Shown here piece after piece: positions 49,544-58,524 of a stretch of 61,241 nt of DNA. This DNA is from JAPLDB01 sp038206355 (GTDB taxonomy: Bacteria > Bacteroidota > Bacteroidia > AKYH767-A > 2013-40CM-41-45), in the NCBI GenBank assembly GCA_038206355.1, contig JBBRAY010000020.1, forward strand, positions 1-61,241. The letters are read 5' to 3'. The notes under the pieces are model-generated. The model searched no databases. It saw nothing but the letters and a program-made list of their open reading frames with translations, and was not told the DNA's origin. Every line of letters starts with the position of its first letter. The stretch's first letter is position 1. Made by a program: the position numbers and the translations under genes.

Positions 49544-52540
49544 TTATTTCGCTCCCAGATTTTTTTTCCTTGAAAAATCTACCACGATCGGTGTGGCAAT
49601 ACAGATGGATGAATAAGTTCCGATAACTACACCAATCAGTAATGCAAAAGTAAATCCGCGTATTACTTCTCCTCCAAAAATAAAGATGGAAAGGAGTACA
49701 AAGAATATAGTGAGAGACGTATTGATCGTTCTGCTCAATGTTGCATTGAGTGCGTCATTAATTACTTTCTTCTGATCATGCGCATGGTGGTGAATACCCA
49801 CAAACTCACGGATACGGTCGAATACCACAACGGTATCTGTCATAGAATATCCCATTACTGTGAGGATCGCTGCAATGAATGCCTGGTCAATTTCAAGAGA
49901 GAAAGGAAGTATTCCGTTAAAGATGGCGAAAACAGAAAGTACCACCAGCACATCATGCATTAAAGCAGCAACAGCACCCAATCCATACTGCCAGCTTCTG
50001 AAACGGACAAAGATGTAAAGGAACACCATTCCGCAAGCGATAATAATCGCCCATGCTGCAGAAGATTTAATATCATCAGCAACGGTAGGTCCTACTTTTT
50101 GAGAACTCATCACCTCGTATTTAAGGTTCATCGCCTTCAGTCCGTCATTCAGTTTCTCCACCACCATCGCTTCAGCATCCGGACTTTCATCATCAATGAG
50201 ATATGATGTCGTGATCCGGAGCTGGTTGTCACCACCGAATGTTTTCACTTCCGGAGATTTGGTAAGCGGTCCTTTTAATTCTTCAATTGCCTGAATCGTT
50301 GTTACCGGCTGTTCGAAACGAACCACATACGTTCTTCCTCCCTGAAAGTCAACACCAAAATTTAATCCCTTCATTGCGAAGGCAGAAATTCCAATTGCAA
50401 TGATAATTCCGCTGAAGATGTAATATGCTTTTCTTCGTTCCACAAAATTGACGTGGATGTTTTTGAATGCGCCTTTGGTATAGCTGTTCCAGAATTTAAT
50501 CTCTTTATTTTTCTCCAGCATCCATTCAAAAATTATTCTTGAAATAAAGATGGCGCAGAACAAGGAAGAAAGAATTCCGATAATCAACGTCGTTGCAAAT
50601 CCCTGAATCGGTCCTGATCCGAATACATAAAGGATGATACCGAGGATTAATGTCGTTACGTTGGAATCGATGATGGAAGAAAAGGCATGTTTGTATCCGT
50701 CCGATACTGCCAGTCTGATTCCTTTACCCAAAGCAAGCTCCTCACGGATACGCTCAAAGATGAGGATGTTGGCATCCACCGACATACCTATCGTTAGTAC
50801 GATACCTGCAATTCCCGGAAGCGTGAGTACTGCTCCAAGTGATGCCAGAATTCCCATCACAAAAAATACGTTGATGAATAATGCGATGTCGGCAACTAGT
50901 CCTGCATTGTTGTAATAAGAAACCATGAATACGAGTACAAGTATCAGCGCAATCACGAAGGAAAGAAAACCTTTGTGTACGGCTTCAGCACCAAGTGTTG
51001 GTCCTACCACAGCATCCTGCACGATACGCGCCGGAGCAGGGAGCTTTCCTACTTTTAAAATGTTGGCAAGATCTTCTGCTTCTTCCAGAGAGAAATTTCC
51101 GGTGATGGATGAATTACCTCCGCTGATTTCCTGGATTACATTCGGAAATGAATAGACATAATCATCAAGTACGATGGCAATGGATTTCTGCACATTGTCA
51201 TGCGTAAGTCGTTTCCACACCTTCGCTCCTTCTGCATTCATCGCCATAGAAATTTCCCAGTTGTCGGTAAACTGCCCGCGCATTTTACGCGCATCGGTAA
51301 TCACTGATCCGTCAAGCGGAGCAACGGCCTCCCTTGCAGGCGTTTTGATGGCAATCAACTGAACAACTTTTCCGTCTTTGTCGATGGGTTTTACGGTCCA
51401 GTACGGACGAAATTCTTTTGGAAATTTAGAACGAACCTGGTCCATCTTAAAAATCTGGTTCACTCGAGCTGTATCTTTCACCAGGGCAGAACCGATTACC
51501 GGTCCTTTGCGGAGCTGCTGCTGATTCTGCTCATTTGTTTCTATCGATGGATTGAGTAATGCAAACAACGGGTTGTCTTTTGCAAACTCTTCAAATGTTT
51601 TGTCTTTTTTGGTGCTGTCAGATGAAGAAGTATCAGATGATTTTGAAGCCAGCTGCTCTTCAAGTTCAGATTTTTTTGTTGTATCCGCTGAAGCTACATC
51701 AGCTGCCTGTCTCAGGGTATCCTGACGAACTGCTAATGAATCGGGATTAAGTCCGGAAGAAGCAGTATCAGTAATACCCATGCTTTTCAAAACCTTGTTT
51801 ACAGCTTCAAGCATTGGGTAGATGTCCTTGTTATCATACGTCTCCCAGAACTCCAGCTTGGCAGTTCCCTGTAACAGTTTACGCACACGCTCGGGCTCTT
51901 TTATACCCGGGAGTTCGACAAGAATTCTTCCGCTTCCGATTTTCTGAACATTGGGTTGTGTAACTCCAAACTTATCAATACGTGTTTTGAGGATCTGGTA
52001 GGTACGGTCGAAGGCAGCATCAGACTCCGTTTTTATCACTTTCAACACATCGGCATTTGAAGTATTAAAGTTGATCCTGTCGCTTAAATCTTTTGTAGCG
52101 AATATGGCGGATAGTCGTGCATTCGGATCCAGTTTCTGAAACTCATCGCCGAAAAGTGACACAAAATCTTTTTGAGAATTGGACTGCGCCTTTTGAGCAT
52201 TTGCCAGTGCAGAATTAAATGTTCCGTCATTGCTATGGTTACTCATGGCACGGATCAGGTCCACCAGGGAAACTTCCATGGTAACGTTCATCCCGCCCTT
52301 TAAATCCAGTCCGAGGTTGATCTCATTCTCTTTACATTTCTTATAAGAGGTGCCAAAAATGGGATAAGCTTCCAGGGTGCTTACTGAATCGAGGTAAGCT
52401 TTTTCCTTTACCGGATCGCCATTGGCATATTCCTTCGCTTTATCCTCAACGTGTTTTGTTACCCATGTGAACGATAGCTGATATAAACAAACTAGAGCCA
52501 TGAGGATGGCAAAAAGTTTTACAGCGCCTTTACTTTGCAT
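49544..52540 (-). CDS. secDF: protein translocase subunit SecDF (fused)
   Basis: A 998-aa fusion of SecD and SecF, which uses the proton gradient to complete Sec export on the periplasmic side. The SecD half has LGLDLKGGMNVTMEV, the large P1 region (with a Ser/Asp/Lys-rich insertion around residues 285-325) and GMSVDANILIFERIREEL. The SecF half has GLNFGVDFQGGRTYVVRF, SMTDTVVVFDRIRE and a closing cluster of helices (VFLYIFVRFRSWQYGLGAV). Fused SecDF of about 1000 aa is the normal Bacteroidota form. It is preceded by a well-spaced promoter and followed by a hairpin terminator, so it is monocistronic. Confidence 0.96.
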   Translation of the reverse strand: MQSKGAVKLFAILMALVCLYQLSFTWVTKHVEDKAKEYANGDPVKEKAYLDSVSTLEAYPIFGTSYKKCKENEINLGLDLKGGMNVTMEVSLVDLIRAMSNHSNDGTFNSALANAQKAQSNSQKDFVSLFGDEFQKLDPNARLSAIFATKDLSDRINFNTSNADVLKVIKTESDAAFDRTYQILKTRIDKFGVTQPNVQKIGSGRILVELPGIKEPERVRKLLQGTAKLEFWETYDNKDIYPMLEAVNKVLKSMGITDTASSGLNPDSLAVRQDTLRQAADVASADTTKKSELEEQLASKSSDTSSSDSTKKDKTFEEFAKDNPLFALLNPSIETNEQNQQQLRKGPVIGSALVKDTARVNQIFKMDQVRSKFPKEFRPYWTVKPIDKDGKVVQLIAIKTPAREAVAPLDGSVITDARKMRGQFTDNWEISMAMNAEGAKVWKRLTHDNVQKSIAIVLDDYVYSFPNVIQEISGGNSSITGNFSLEEAEDLANILKVGKLPAPARIVQDAVVGPTLGAEAVHKGFLSFVIALILVLVFMVSYYNNAGLVADIALFINVFFVMGILASLGAVLTLPGIAGIVLTIGMSVDANILIFERIREELALGKGIRLAVSDGYKHAFSSIIDSNVTTLILGIILYVFGSGPIQGFATTLIIGILSSLFCAIFISRIIFEWMLEKNKEIKFWNSYTKGAFKNIHVNFVERRKAYYIFSGIIIAIGISAFAMKGLNFGVDFQGGRTYVVRFEQPVTTIQAIEELKGPLTKSPEVKTFGGDNQLRITTSYLIDDESPDAEAMVVEKLNDGLKAMNLKYEVMSSQKVGPTVADDIKSSAAWAIIIACGMVFLYIFVRFRSWQYGLGAVAALMHDVLVVLSVFAIFNGILPFSLEIDQAFIAAILTVMGYSMTDTVVVFDRIREFVGIHHHAHDQKKVINDALNATLSRTINTSLTIFFVLLSIFIFGGEVIRGFTFALLIGVVIGTYSSICIATPIVVDFSRKKNLGAK

Positions 52541-52583
52541 GTCTTTCTTTTAGAATTAGTTAGTGTTAAAATATTTGGGGGTG

Positions 52584-52614
52584 CAAACCTATAAGAATTT
52601 TGCGATTCGGCAAA
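52584..52614 (-). promoter_or_regulatory. secDF promoter (TTTG-19-TAGGTTTG)
   Basis: On the minus strand, TTTG (52614-52611), a 19-base spacer and TAGGTTTG (52591-52584) agree fully with the Bacteroidota -33/-7 consensus. The start codon is 43 bases further on. Confidence 0.7.
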
Positions 52615-52707
52615 GGATAACTGTGAGTAAAGAGTCGCAAATACTTCTGAAAAATGACCTGATACGTAGCCTATTCAGATAAGTTCAGCACCTCAGTGAA
52701 CAAATAG

Positions 52708-52715
52708 TAATTTTG
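52708..52715 (+). promoter_or_regulatory. candidate -7 box of gpmI
   Basis: TAATTTTG matches TAnnTTTG, 21 bases before the gpmI ATG at 52737. No -33 box is clear. Confidence 0.45.
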
Positions 52716-52736
52716 CAGCTCGATAAAACAGGTTCT

Positions 52737-54260
52737 ATGGAAAAGAATAAAAAGGTAGTACTGATAATTATGGACGGGTGGGGCGAAGGGTCCACCGCCA
52801 AAGCCAATGCAATTTACAATTCACGCACTCCTTTTGTGAAGGGACTTTATTCCGGCTACCCACATTCCCATTTGCTTACTTCAGGTGAAAATGTAGGATT
52901 GCCGGAAGGACAAATGGGTAATTCAGAGGTGGGGCACCTGAATATTGGCGCGGGAAGGATTGTTTATCAGGACTTTGCAAGAATTAATATTTGTGTAAGG
53001 GAAAAATCATTTCATCAGGAAAAGGAAATCATTGCTGCTTTTGATTATGCTATAAAAAACAAAAAGAAGCTTCACCTGATCGGATTGGTAAGTGATGGTG
53101 GTGTTCACTCTCACATTGGCCACCTTAAAGCCCTTACTGACGTTGCGAAGGAAAAATCATTTGATAACCTTTTCATTCATTGTTTTACTGATGGCCGTGA
53201 TACTGATCCACATGGAGCAGCCGGATATATTAATGATCTGGAAAATCATTTGAAAACATCTAAAGGTAAAATTGCATCGGTTATAGGAAGATATTATGCG
53301 ATGGACCGCGACAAAAGATGGGAGCGTATAAAAATTGCTTATGATCTACTTGTAAAAGGTGAAGGAAAGAAATTTAGCAGCGCTGCTGAAGGCATCAGGG
53401 AATCTTACGATAACCAGATAACCGATGAGTTTATTCACCCTATAGTTATCACTGATGATAACAACCAACCTTTGGCCACCATTCATGATGGTGATGCAGT
53501 GATCTGTTTTAACTTCCGTACCGACCGTTGCAGGGAAATTACACAGGTGTTAACGCAAAAAGATTTTCCGGAGCAGGAAATGCACCGGATGGATTTATAT
53601 TATGTCACGATGACAAATTACGACGACACCTATAAAAATGTACACGTCGTTTATGATAAGGAACACCTCCACAATACGCTTGGTGAAGTGCTTTCTGCTG
53701 CAGGAAAAAAGCAGATCCGTATTTCAGAGACAGAAAAATACCCGCACGTCACTTTTTTCTTTTCAGGAGGAAGAGAAGAACCATTTAACGGTGAGCGGCG
53801 CATTCTCATCCCTTCACCAAAAGTAGCAACCTATGACCTGAAGCCGGAGATGAGCGCTCTGGAAGTTACTGATGCCATCGTTGCCGAACTTGAAAAAGGC
53901 GACGTTGACTTTGTTTGTCTGAACTTCGCAAACCCTGACATGGTCGGACATACAGGCGTATATACTGCTATTATTAAAGCCGTTGAGACGATTGATTCCT
54001 GCGTGAAAAAAGTCGTTGAGGCCGGACTAAAAAACGGTTATACTTTTCTTATTACAGCCGATCATGGCAATGCAGATTATGTGATCAATGAAGATGGATC
54101 ACCGAATACAGCCCATACCACTAACCCTGTTCCGTTGTTTTTGGTGGGCAGCACTTTTCAGAAAATCAGTGATGGAAGACTATGTGACATCGCTCCTACT
54201 ATTCTGAAACTGATGGGTGTGGAAATACCAAAAGAGATGACGGGAAGTGTTTTGGTGTGA
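52737..54260 (+). CDS. gpmI: 2,3-bisphosphoglycerate-independent phosphoglycerate mutase
   Basis: A 507-aa glycolytic/gluconeogenic enzyme interconverting 3- and 2-phosphoglycerate with two Mn ions. The alkaline-phosphatase-like motifs are in order: IMDGWGEGS (metal Asp), QMGNSEVGHLNIGAGR (nucleophile Ser), SDGGVHSHIGHLKAL, FTDGRDTDPHGAAGYI, and near the C-terminus NFANPDMVGHTGVY and ITADHGNADYV (metal ligands). The ATG at 52737 gives the standard N-terminus; an upstream TTG falls inside the promoter. It is divergent from secDF and probably monocistronic. Confidence 0.96.
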   Translation: MEKNKKVVLIIMDGWGEGSTAKANAIYNSRTPFVKGLYSGYPHSHLLTSGENVGLPEGQMGNSEVGHLNIGAGRIVYQDFARINICVREKSFHQEKEIIAAFDYAIKNKKKLHLIGLVSDGGVHSHIGHLKALTDVAKEKSFDNLFIHCFTDGRDTDPHGAAGYINDLENHLKTSKGKIASVIGRYYAMDRDKRWERIKIAYDLLVKGEGKKFSSAAEGIRESYDNQITDEFIHPIVITDDNNQPLATIHDGDAVICFNFRTDRCREITQVLTQKDFPEQEMHRMDLYYVTMTNYDDTYKNVHVVYDKEHLHNTLGEVLSAAGKKQIRISETEKYPHVTFFFSGGREEPFNGERRILIPSPKVATYDLKPEMSALEVTDAIVAELEKGDVDFVCLNFANPDMVGHTGVYTAIIKAVETIDSCVKKVVEAGLKNGYTFLITADHGNADYVINEDGSPNTAHTTNPVPLFLVGSTFQKISDGRLCDIAPTILKLMGVEIPKEMTGSVLV

Positions 54261-54288
54261 CAAATCAACACTTTATAGAGATTGTTCT

Positions 54289-54318
54289 TTTGCCATTCGG
54301 CTGATACCGTTATCTTTG
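54289..54318 (+). promoter_or_regulatory. ahcY promoter (TTTG-18-TATCTTTG)
   Basis: TTTG (54289-54292), an 18-base spacer and TATCTTTG (54311-54318) fit the Bacteroidota consensus. The ATG follows 28 bases later, leaving no room for an SAH riboswitch. Confidence 0.7.
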
Positions 54319-54346
54319 CCTCCGTAAAAAAATAAAATCAATTCAA

Positions 54347-55666
54347 ATGGGACAGACAACAACTGAAAAAATCGTTAAATACAAGGTAAAAGACATTTCA
54401 TTGGCTGAATGGGGTCGCAAAGAAATCATGCTTGCCGAGCAGGAAATGCCCGGATTAATGGCACTCCGCCAGGAGTTTGGAGCGAAAAAGCCGTTAAAAG
54501 GAGCCCGTATTGCAGGATGCCTGCACATGACGATTCAGACGGCAGTATTAATTGAAACACTGGTTGAACTTGGCGCGGAAGTAACATGGAGTTCATGTAA
54601 TATATTCAGTACGCAGGACCATGCAGCAGCAGCAATTGCAGCATCAGGTATCTCTGTTTATGCTTGGAAAGGAATGAATAATGAAGAGTTTGACTGGTGT
54701 ATTGAGCAGACACTATTTTTCGGAGAAGACCGCAAGCCGTTAAACATGATTCTCGATGACGGCGGCGATCTTACCAATATGGTATTTGACAAATTTCCTG
54801 AGCTCATCAAAGAAATTAAGGGTTTGAGCGAAGAAACTACGACGGGTGTTCACCGCTTATATGAGCGTATGAAAAATGGCACATTGGCTGTTCCGGCGAT
54901 CAATGTAAATGATTCAGTAACTAAATCCAAATTTGACAATAAATACGGTTGCCGTGAATCACTTGTGGATGCTATCCGCCGTGCAACAGATCTTATGCTT
55001 GCGGGCAAAGTAGCCGTGGTAGCGGGTTTTGGAGATGTGGGAAAAGGATCTGCTGAGTCTTTGAAAGAGGCCAAGGTTCGTGTTATTGTTACAGAAATAG
55101 ATCCTATCTGCGCATTACAGGCAGCGATGGAAGGATATGAAGTGAAGAAAATGGATGATGCAGTGAAAGAAGCTGACATCATTGTTACTGCAACAGGAAA
55201 TTACAACATCATCAAAGACCGTCATTTCAAAGCGATGAAGCACAATGCAGTTGTTTGCAACATCGGTCACTTCGACAATGAAATTGACATGGCGTGGCTG
55301 AATAATACCCATGGAAAATCGAAAGACACCATCAAGCCACAGGTTGATAAATATACCGTTGACGGAAAAGACATCATCGTACTTGCTGAAGGGCGCCTGG
55401 TAAACCTCGGTTGCGCAATGGGTCATCCTTCATTTGTAATGTCCAATTCATTTACCAATCAAACCCTTGCCCAGCTTGAACTCTGGACCAACGCTTCCGC
55501 GTACGAGAACAAGGTTTACACACTTCCTAAACAGCTTGATGAAAAAGTTGCACGCCTTCACTTGTCAAAGATCGGTGTGGAGATTGATATCCTGACCGAC
55601 GAACAGGCCAAATATATTGGTGTGACGCCACAGGGACCATTTAAATCAGATACTTACAGGTACTAA
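54347..55666 (+). CDS. ahcY: adenosylhomocysteinase
   Basis: A 439-aa NAD-dependent enzyme splitting S-adenosylhomocysteine to adenosine and homocysteine, which keeps methylation running. The substrate-domain motif HMTIQTAVLIETLVELGAEV is at residues about 62-81, CNIFSTQDHAAAAIA follows, and the Rossmann motif is GFGDVGKGSAE. The C-terminal NAD-gripping tail ends KSDTYRY, the family signature. Length and motifs are complete. It is flanked by its own promoter and a terminator. Confidence 0.97.
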   Translation: MGQTTTEKIVKYKVKDISLAEWGRKEIMLAEQEMPGLMALRQEFGAKKPLKGARIAGCLHMTIQTAVLIETLVELGAEVTWSSCNIFSTQDHAAAAIAASGISVYAWKGMNNEEFDWCIEQTLFFGEDRKPLNMILDDGGDLTNMVFDKFPELIKEIKGLSEETTTGVHRLYERMKNGTLAVPAINVNDSVTKSKFDNKYGCRESLVDAIRRATDLMLAGKVAVVAGFGDVGKGSAESLKEAKVRVIVTEIDPICALQAAMEGYEVKKMDDAVKEADIIVTATGNYNIIKDRHFKAMKHNAVVCNIGHFDNEIDMAWLNNTHGKSKDTIKPQVDKYTVDGKDIIVLAEGRLVNLGCAMGHPSFVMSNSFTNQTLAQLELWTNASAYENKVYTLPKQLDEKVARLHLSKIGVEIDILTDEQAKYIGVTPQGPFKSDTYRY

Positions 55667-55689
55667 TAACAGTTTACGGTTAACAGAAG

Positions 55690-55726
55690 CAGCCGCCGGT
55701 CGTAAAAGATCAGCGGCTGTTTTTTT
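55690..55726 (+). terminator. intrinsic terminator after ahcY
   Basis: CAGCCGC / GCGGCTG forms a 7-bp GC-rich stem with a 16-base loop, followed by an eight-base T run. Confidence 0.75.
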
Positions 55727-55778
55727 ATGTTTATTTTTTGTCGTGCATCGTTCAGCAGAAGTAAAATCTCTATTTTTT

Positions 55779-56303
55779 TCATATTGCAAAAACATTATAA
55801 TGGTATTGAATTATTCTAATACCTGATTTTTGGTATTCCATTAGTTGGGTTATCAAATCTTTCACCTGAGATTCATTTCTAATAAGAATTAGCACTTTAA
55901 AATTTAAGTAACCATCATTTTGAATCACAAGTTTGTTAATGCCATTTTTAAAGGTAAGCATTCCTACACTTGTGAAATGATAATTGTACGATTCATCTTT
56001 ATAACCTGATTTGTAAAATCTTATATCCCTAACGTTTTCCGGAACTTTTAGATCAATTATTTTTTTCTCTACTTCCAATTTTAAATTATTGCCATTTAAA
56101 TTGATCGATCCAATTGATCTGTAATTTTTACATAAAAATTTTATCATTAAAAAGAATGTAACACACAGAACAAATATTTTACCACAAAGAATTTGTAAAG
56201 CTGAATTAAAAAAGCCATAAAGGATACATCCCAACCCAATTCCAAGCAGGACATATCTAATAGAAATATTTGCTTTTTTATATTTTATTACTTCTAAAAT
56301 CAT
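55779..56303 (-). CDS. hypothetical membrane protein
   Basis: A 174-aa protein of unknown function with low-GC coding. Two hydrophobic stretches near the N-terminus (VLLGIGLGCILYGFFNSALQ and KIFVLCVTFFLMIKFLC) suggest two membrane helices. A cytoplasmic or periplasmic beta-rich domain follows, like bacterial PH-type membrane proteins (NGNNLKLEVEKKIIDLKVPE, then strands to LMEYQKSGIRI). Base composition is visibly more AT-rich than ahcY upstream, suggesting it begins an accessory stretch. No partner was recognised. Confidence 0.5.
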   Translation of the reverse strand: MILEVIKYKKANISIRYVLLGIGLGCILYGFFNSALQILCGKIFVLCVTFFLMIKFLCKNYRSIGSINLNGNNLKLEVEKKIIDLKVPENVRDIRFYKSGYKDESYNYHFTSVGMLTFKNGINKLVIQNDGYLNFKVLILIRNESQVKDLITQLMEYQKSGIRIIQYHYNVFAI

Positions 56304-56862
56304 TCTCTTAAGTCATTGCCCCCCCCCGCCAGGCGTAGCATGTTTCTACGCCTGATTCCAATTACTTTCATCCGTTCAAAACTAATCGAAAAAATTCTAT
56401 TTTATCGGTCTTTTGAAATAAAAAACGGATCCATCATGCAACAAGCGAGGTTCATTGGCCGGCTAAAATCGCATACAAATAAAAAACCGGTTGAGCGCAT
56501 CTGCAATGAATCCGAAAGCCTGCGTAAATGTATGTTTGATTTATTTATTTACTGAAGCCCGGCTCAAACACCGGCGAAATTCTATACCAGTCTTGTGTGA
56601 ATTTCCTAAAAATAAATGATACATTCAGACTGGCATTCCCGATGAATTTGTATAGCAGCGCTGTTAATTATTTTGGAAAAAAAAGGATTGGCTCCTGTTG
56701 TTATCATTCATCCACATTTGTTATTCAGGTAAGGGACGTAGCAACATGCTACATCCAGCGATGGTAAAATGAAATCTGCGAATTAATGATTAATTATGTA
56801 GGTAGGTTCTAAATACTGATAAATGGATCATTTTTTTTAGCTCGAAACTTTTGTAATAATAA
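56304..56862. other. AT-rich non-coding stretch
   Basis: A long gap before hipB. It contains a run of eight or more C residues, a perfect inverted repeat AGGCGTAG-CATGTTT-CTACGCCT (56332-56354), and the second copy of the acgtagcaacatgct repeat (56675-56752). An open frame at 56316-56555 has no support as a gene (it begins in the poly-C/hairpin region and has no recognisable domain). Confidence 0.5.
56675..56752. repeat. acgtagcaacatgct repeat, copy 2
   Basis: Similar over about 75 bp to 39841-39912, sharing the exact block GGGACGTAGCAACATGCT (one base different at the 5' side) and the preceding CCACATTTG. The inner ACGTAGCAACATGCTAC is itself nearly palindromic. Confidence 0.65.
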
Positions 56863-56911
56863 TGTTCATTATAATGAACAAAATGTATATTTTTGTCTAT
56901 AATAGTGAACA
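56863..56911 (+). promoter_or_regulatory. hipBA promoter with two operator-like palindromes
   Basis: TGTTCATTATAATGAACA (56863-56880) is a perfect 18-bp palindrome. TGTCTATAATAGTGAACA (56894-56911) is an imperfect second copy, 31 bp further on centre to centre (about three helical turns). A -7-like TATTTTTG (56888-56895) lies between and overlaps the second. The hipB ATG is 3 bases after the second site. This layout suggests autorepression by HipB, as known for hipBA operons. Confidence 0.7.
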
Positions 56912-56913
56912 AA

Positions 56914-57237
56914 ATGAAGACTCGAAAATATCCTCCCATTCCTGCACTTGACAAGCTTCTGCATGTGGCAGGAGAAAATATAAAGCTTGCCAGATTACGA
57001 AGAAGACTGCGTTCAACTCAGGTTGCTGAACGGGCAGGTCTTAGCCGTACAACATTGGTAGCTATTGAAAAGGGTGCAGGCAGCGTGGCTATCGGCGCAT
57101 ATTTACAAGTGTTGTTTGTGTTAGGCCTCGAAAAAGATTTTTTAAAAATAGGGGCTGACGATGCGCTGGGAAGAAAACTCCAGGATGCTAAATTGATTGT
57201 GAGAGAAAGAGCGAAAAAGAAGAAAAAGGATGCGTGA
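56914..57237 (+). CDS. hipB: HipB-like antitoxin, XRE-family regulator
   Basis: A 107-aa helix-turn-helix protein. Residues about 17-75 (ENIKLARLRRRLRSTQVAER ... SRTTLVAIEKGAGSVAIGAY) form the Cro/CI-type HTH, followed by a basic Lys-rich tail (ERAKKKKKDA). HipB antitoxins bind HipA and repress the operon through palindromic operators, two of which lie directly upstream. The ATG at 56914 is chosen because an upstream TTG would place the start inside the second operator. It overlaps hipA by 8 bases. Confidence 0.85.
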   Translation: MKTRKYPPIPALDKLLHVAGENIKLARLRRRLRSTQVAERAGLSRTTLVAIEKGAGSVAIGAYLQVLFVLGLEKDFLKIGADDALGRKLQDAKLIVRERAKKKKKDA

Positions 57238-58480
57238 GAAAAAAGAAATATTCGTTTATGCACATTGGGTAGGAATTGAAACACCGCTACTCATGGGAAA
57301 GCTTTCGGCAATACCATCAAAAGGAAAAGAAGTTTTCTCATTTGAATATAGCGATAAATGGCTGAAGTCTGAATTTACTTTTATGCTTGATCCGGAATTG
57401 CAAAATTATTCCGGACAATTCTTTCCATCAAACGAAAAACAAAACTTCGGAGTTTTTTTAGATTCTTGTCCTGACAGATGGGGAAGAGTTCTCATGAATC
57501 GAAGAGAGGCTGCATTGGCAAGAAAGGAAGATCGAAAAGCAAAGAACTTATTAGAATCGGATTATTTATTGGGTGTTTATGATGGCCAACGAATGGGAGG
57601 ACTGAGATTCAAGTTAAGTGAAGATGGTAATTTTCTGAATGATGATTCAATTATGGCTGTTCCCCCCTGGGTGAGGTTGAGAGCGCTCGAAAATGCAGCC
57701 CGTAAATTTGAAGAAGATGAAATGGATGATCCTGAATATCTGAAATGGATAACCTTATTAATTGCGCCCGGTTCTTCATTGGGAGGTGCGCGACCCAAAG
57801 CAGGTGTCAGGGATGAAAAAGGACATTTGTGGATCGCAAAATTTCCAAGCCTGAATGACGATAAGGATGTTGGGGCCTGGGAAATGGTGGCCAGCGAACT
57901 TGCAGCCATGGTCAAAATCAGTTTACCAACAAATAAAGTCACGCGGTTTACAAGTAAATACCATACCTTTTTGACAAAGAGATTTGACAGGAATCAAAGC
58001 GAGAGAATACATTTTGCTTCTGCGATGACTTTGTTGGGTTTCACCGACGGTGCCGGATCTGATACCGGTGCAAGCTATCTTGATCTGGTAACTTTCATTT
58101 CAAAGCATGGCGCAAATGTGAACGCTGATTTAGAAGAGCTTTGGAAAAGAATTGTATTTAATATCCGCATTAAAAATACGGACGATCATCTCAGGAACCA
58201 TGGATTTCTGCTGACCGGACATGGGTGGAAACTTTCGCCGGCGTACGATATGAACCCGAATGAATTTGGCACCGGACTAAGTCTCAATATTTCAGAGACA
58301 GACAACTCCCTGGAGATTGATCTGGCAATGAGCGTTCATGAATATTTTCGTATTGAAAAAAAGAAAGCAGAAAAAATTTCTGAGCAAATAAAGTCGTCGG
58401 TTCAGAACTGGAAAAAAATTGCAAAGAAAATTGGAATTTCTAATTCAGAGCAAGAACGGATGAGAGGCGCTTTTGAATGA
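57230..58480 (+). CDS. hipA: HipA family serine/threonine kinase toxin
   Basis: A 416-aa HipA toxin. The N-terminal subdomain (HWVGIETPLLMGKLSAIPSK ... FPSNEKQNFGVFLDSCPDRW) is followed by the kinase core. SSLGGARPKAGV is the flexible phosphate loop with its serine, and LWIAKFPS holds the ATP-binding Lys. RIKNTDDHLRNHGFLL is the catalytic loop (Asp, Asn) and LSPAYDMNPN the metal-binding Asp. All kinase residues are visible, so it should be active. HipA kinases phosphorylate glutamyl-tRNA synthetase in E. coli or other targets elsewhere and cause dormancy. It is translationally coupled to hipB. It may be part of an accessory island starting near 55.8 kb. Confidence 0.9.
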   Translation: MREKKEIFVYAHWVGIETPLLMGKLSAIPSKGKEVFSFEYSDKWLKSEFTFMLDPELQNYSGQFFPSNEKQNFGVFLDSCPDRWGRVLMNRREAALARKEDRKAKNLLESDYLLGVYDGQRMGGLRFKLSEDGNFLNDDSIMAVPPWVRLRALENAARKFEEDEMDDPEYLKWITLLIAPGSSLGGARPKAGVRDEKGHLWIAKFPSLNDDKDVGAWEMVASELAAMVKISLPTNKVTRFTSKYHTFLTKRFDRNQSERIHFASAMTLLGFTDGAGSDTGASYLDLVTFISKHGANVNADLEELWKRIVFNIRIKNTDDHLRNHGFLLTGHGWKLSPAYDMNPNEFGTGLSLNISETDNSLEIDLAMSVHEYFRIEKKKAEKISEQIKSSVQNWKKIAKKIGISNSEQERMRGAFE

Positions 58481-58524
58481 AATCAAATTTAACTAAAGTC
58501 ATCACAAATTCAGCTACTTCTTTT

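Noticed and set aside
54319..54346. SAH riboswitch before ahcY
   Set aside because: The leader after the promoter is under 30 bases and cannot hold the aptamer.
56316..56555. 79-aa frame after the poly-C run
   Set aside because: It begins within a poly-C tract and hairpin, has no recognisable domain, and no promoter or conserved start context supports it.
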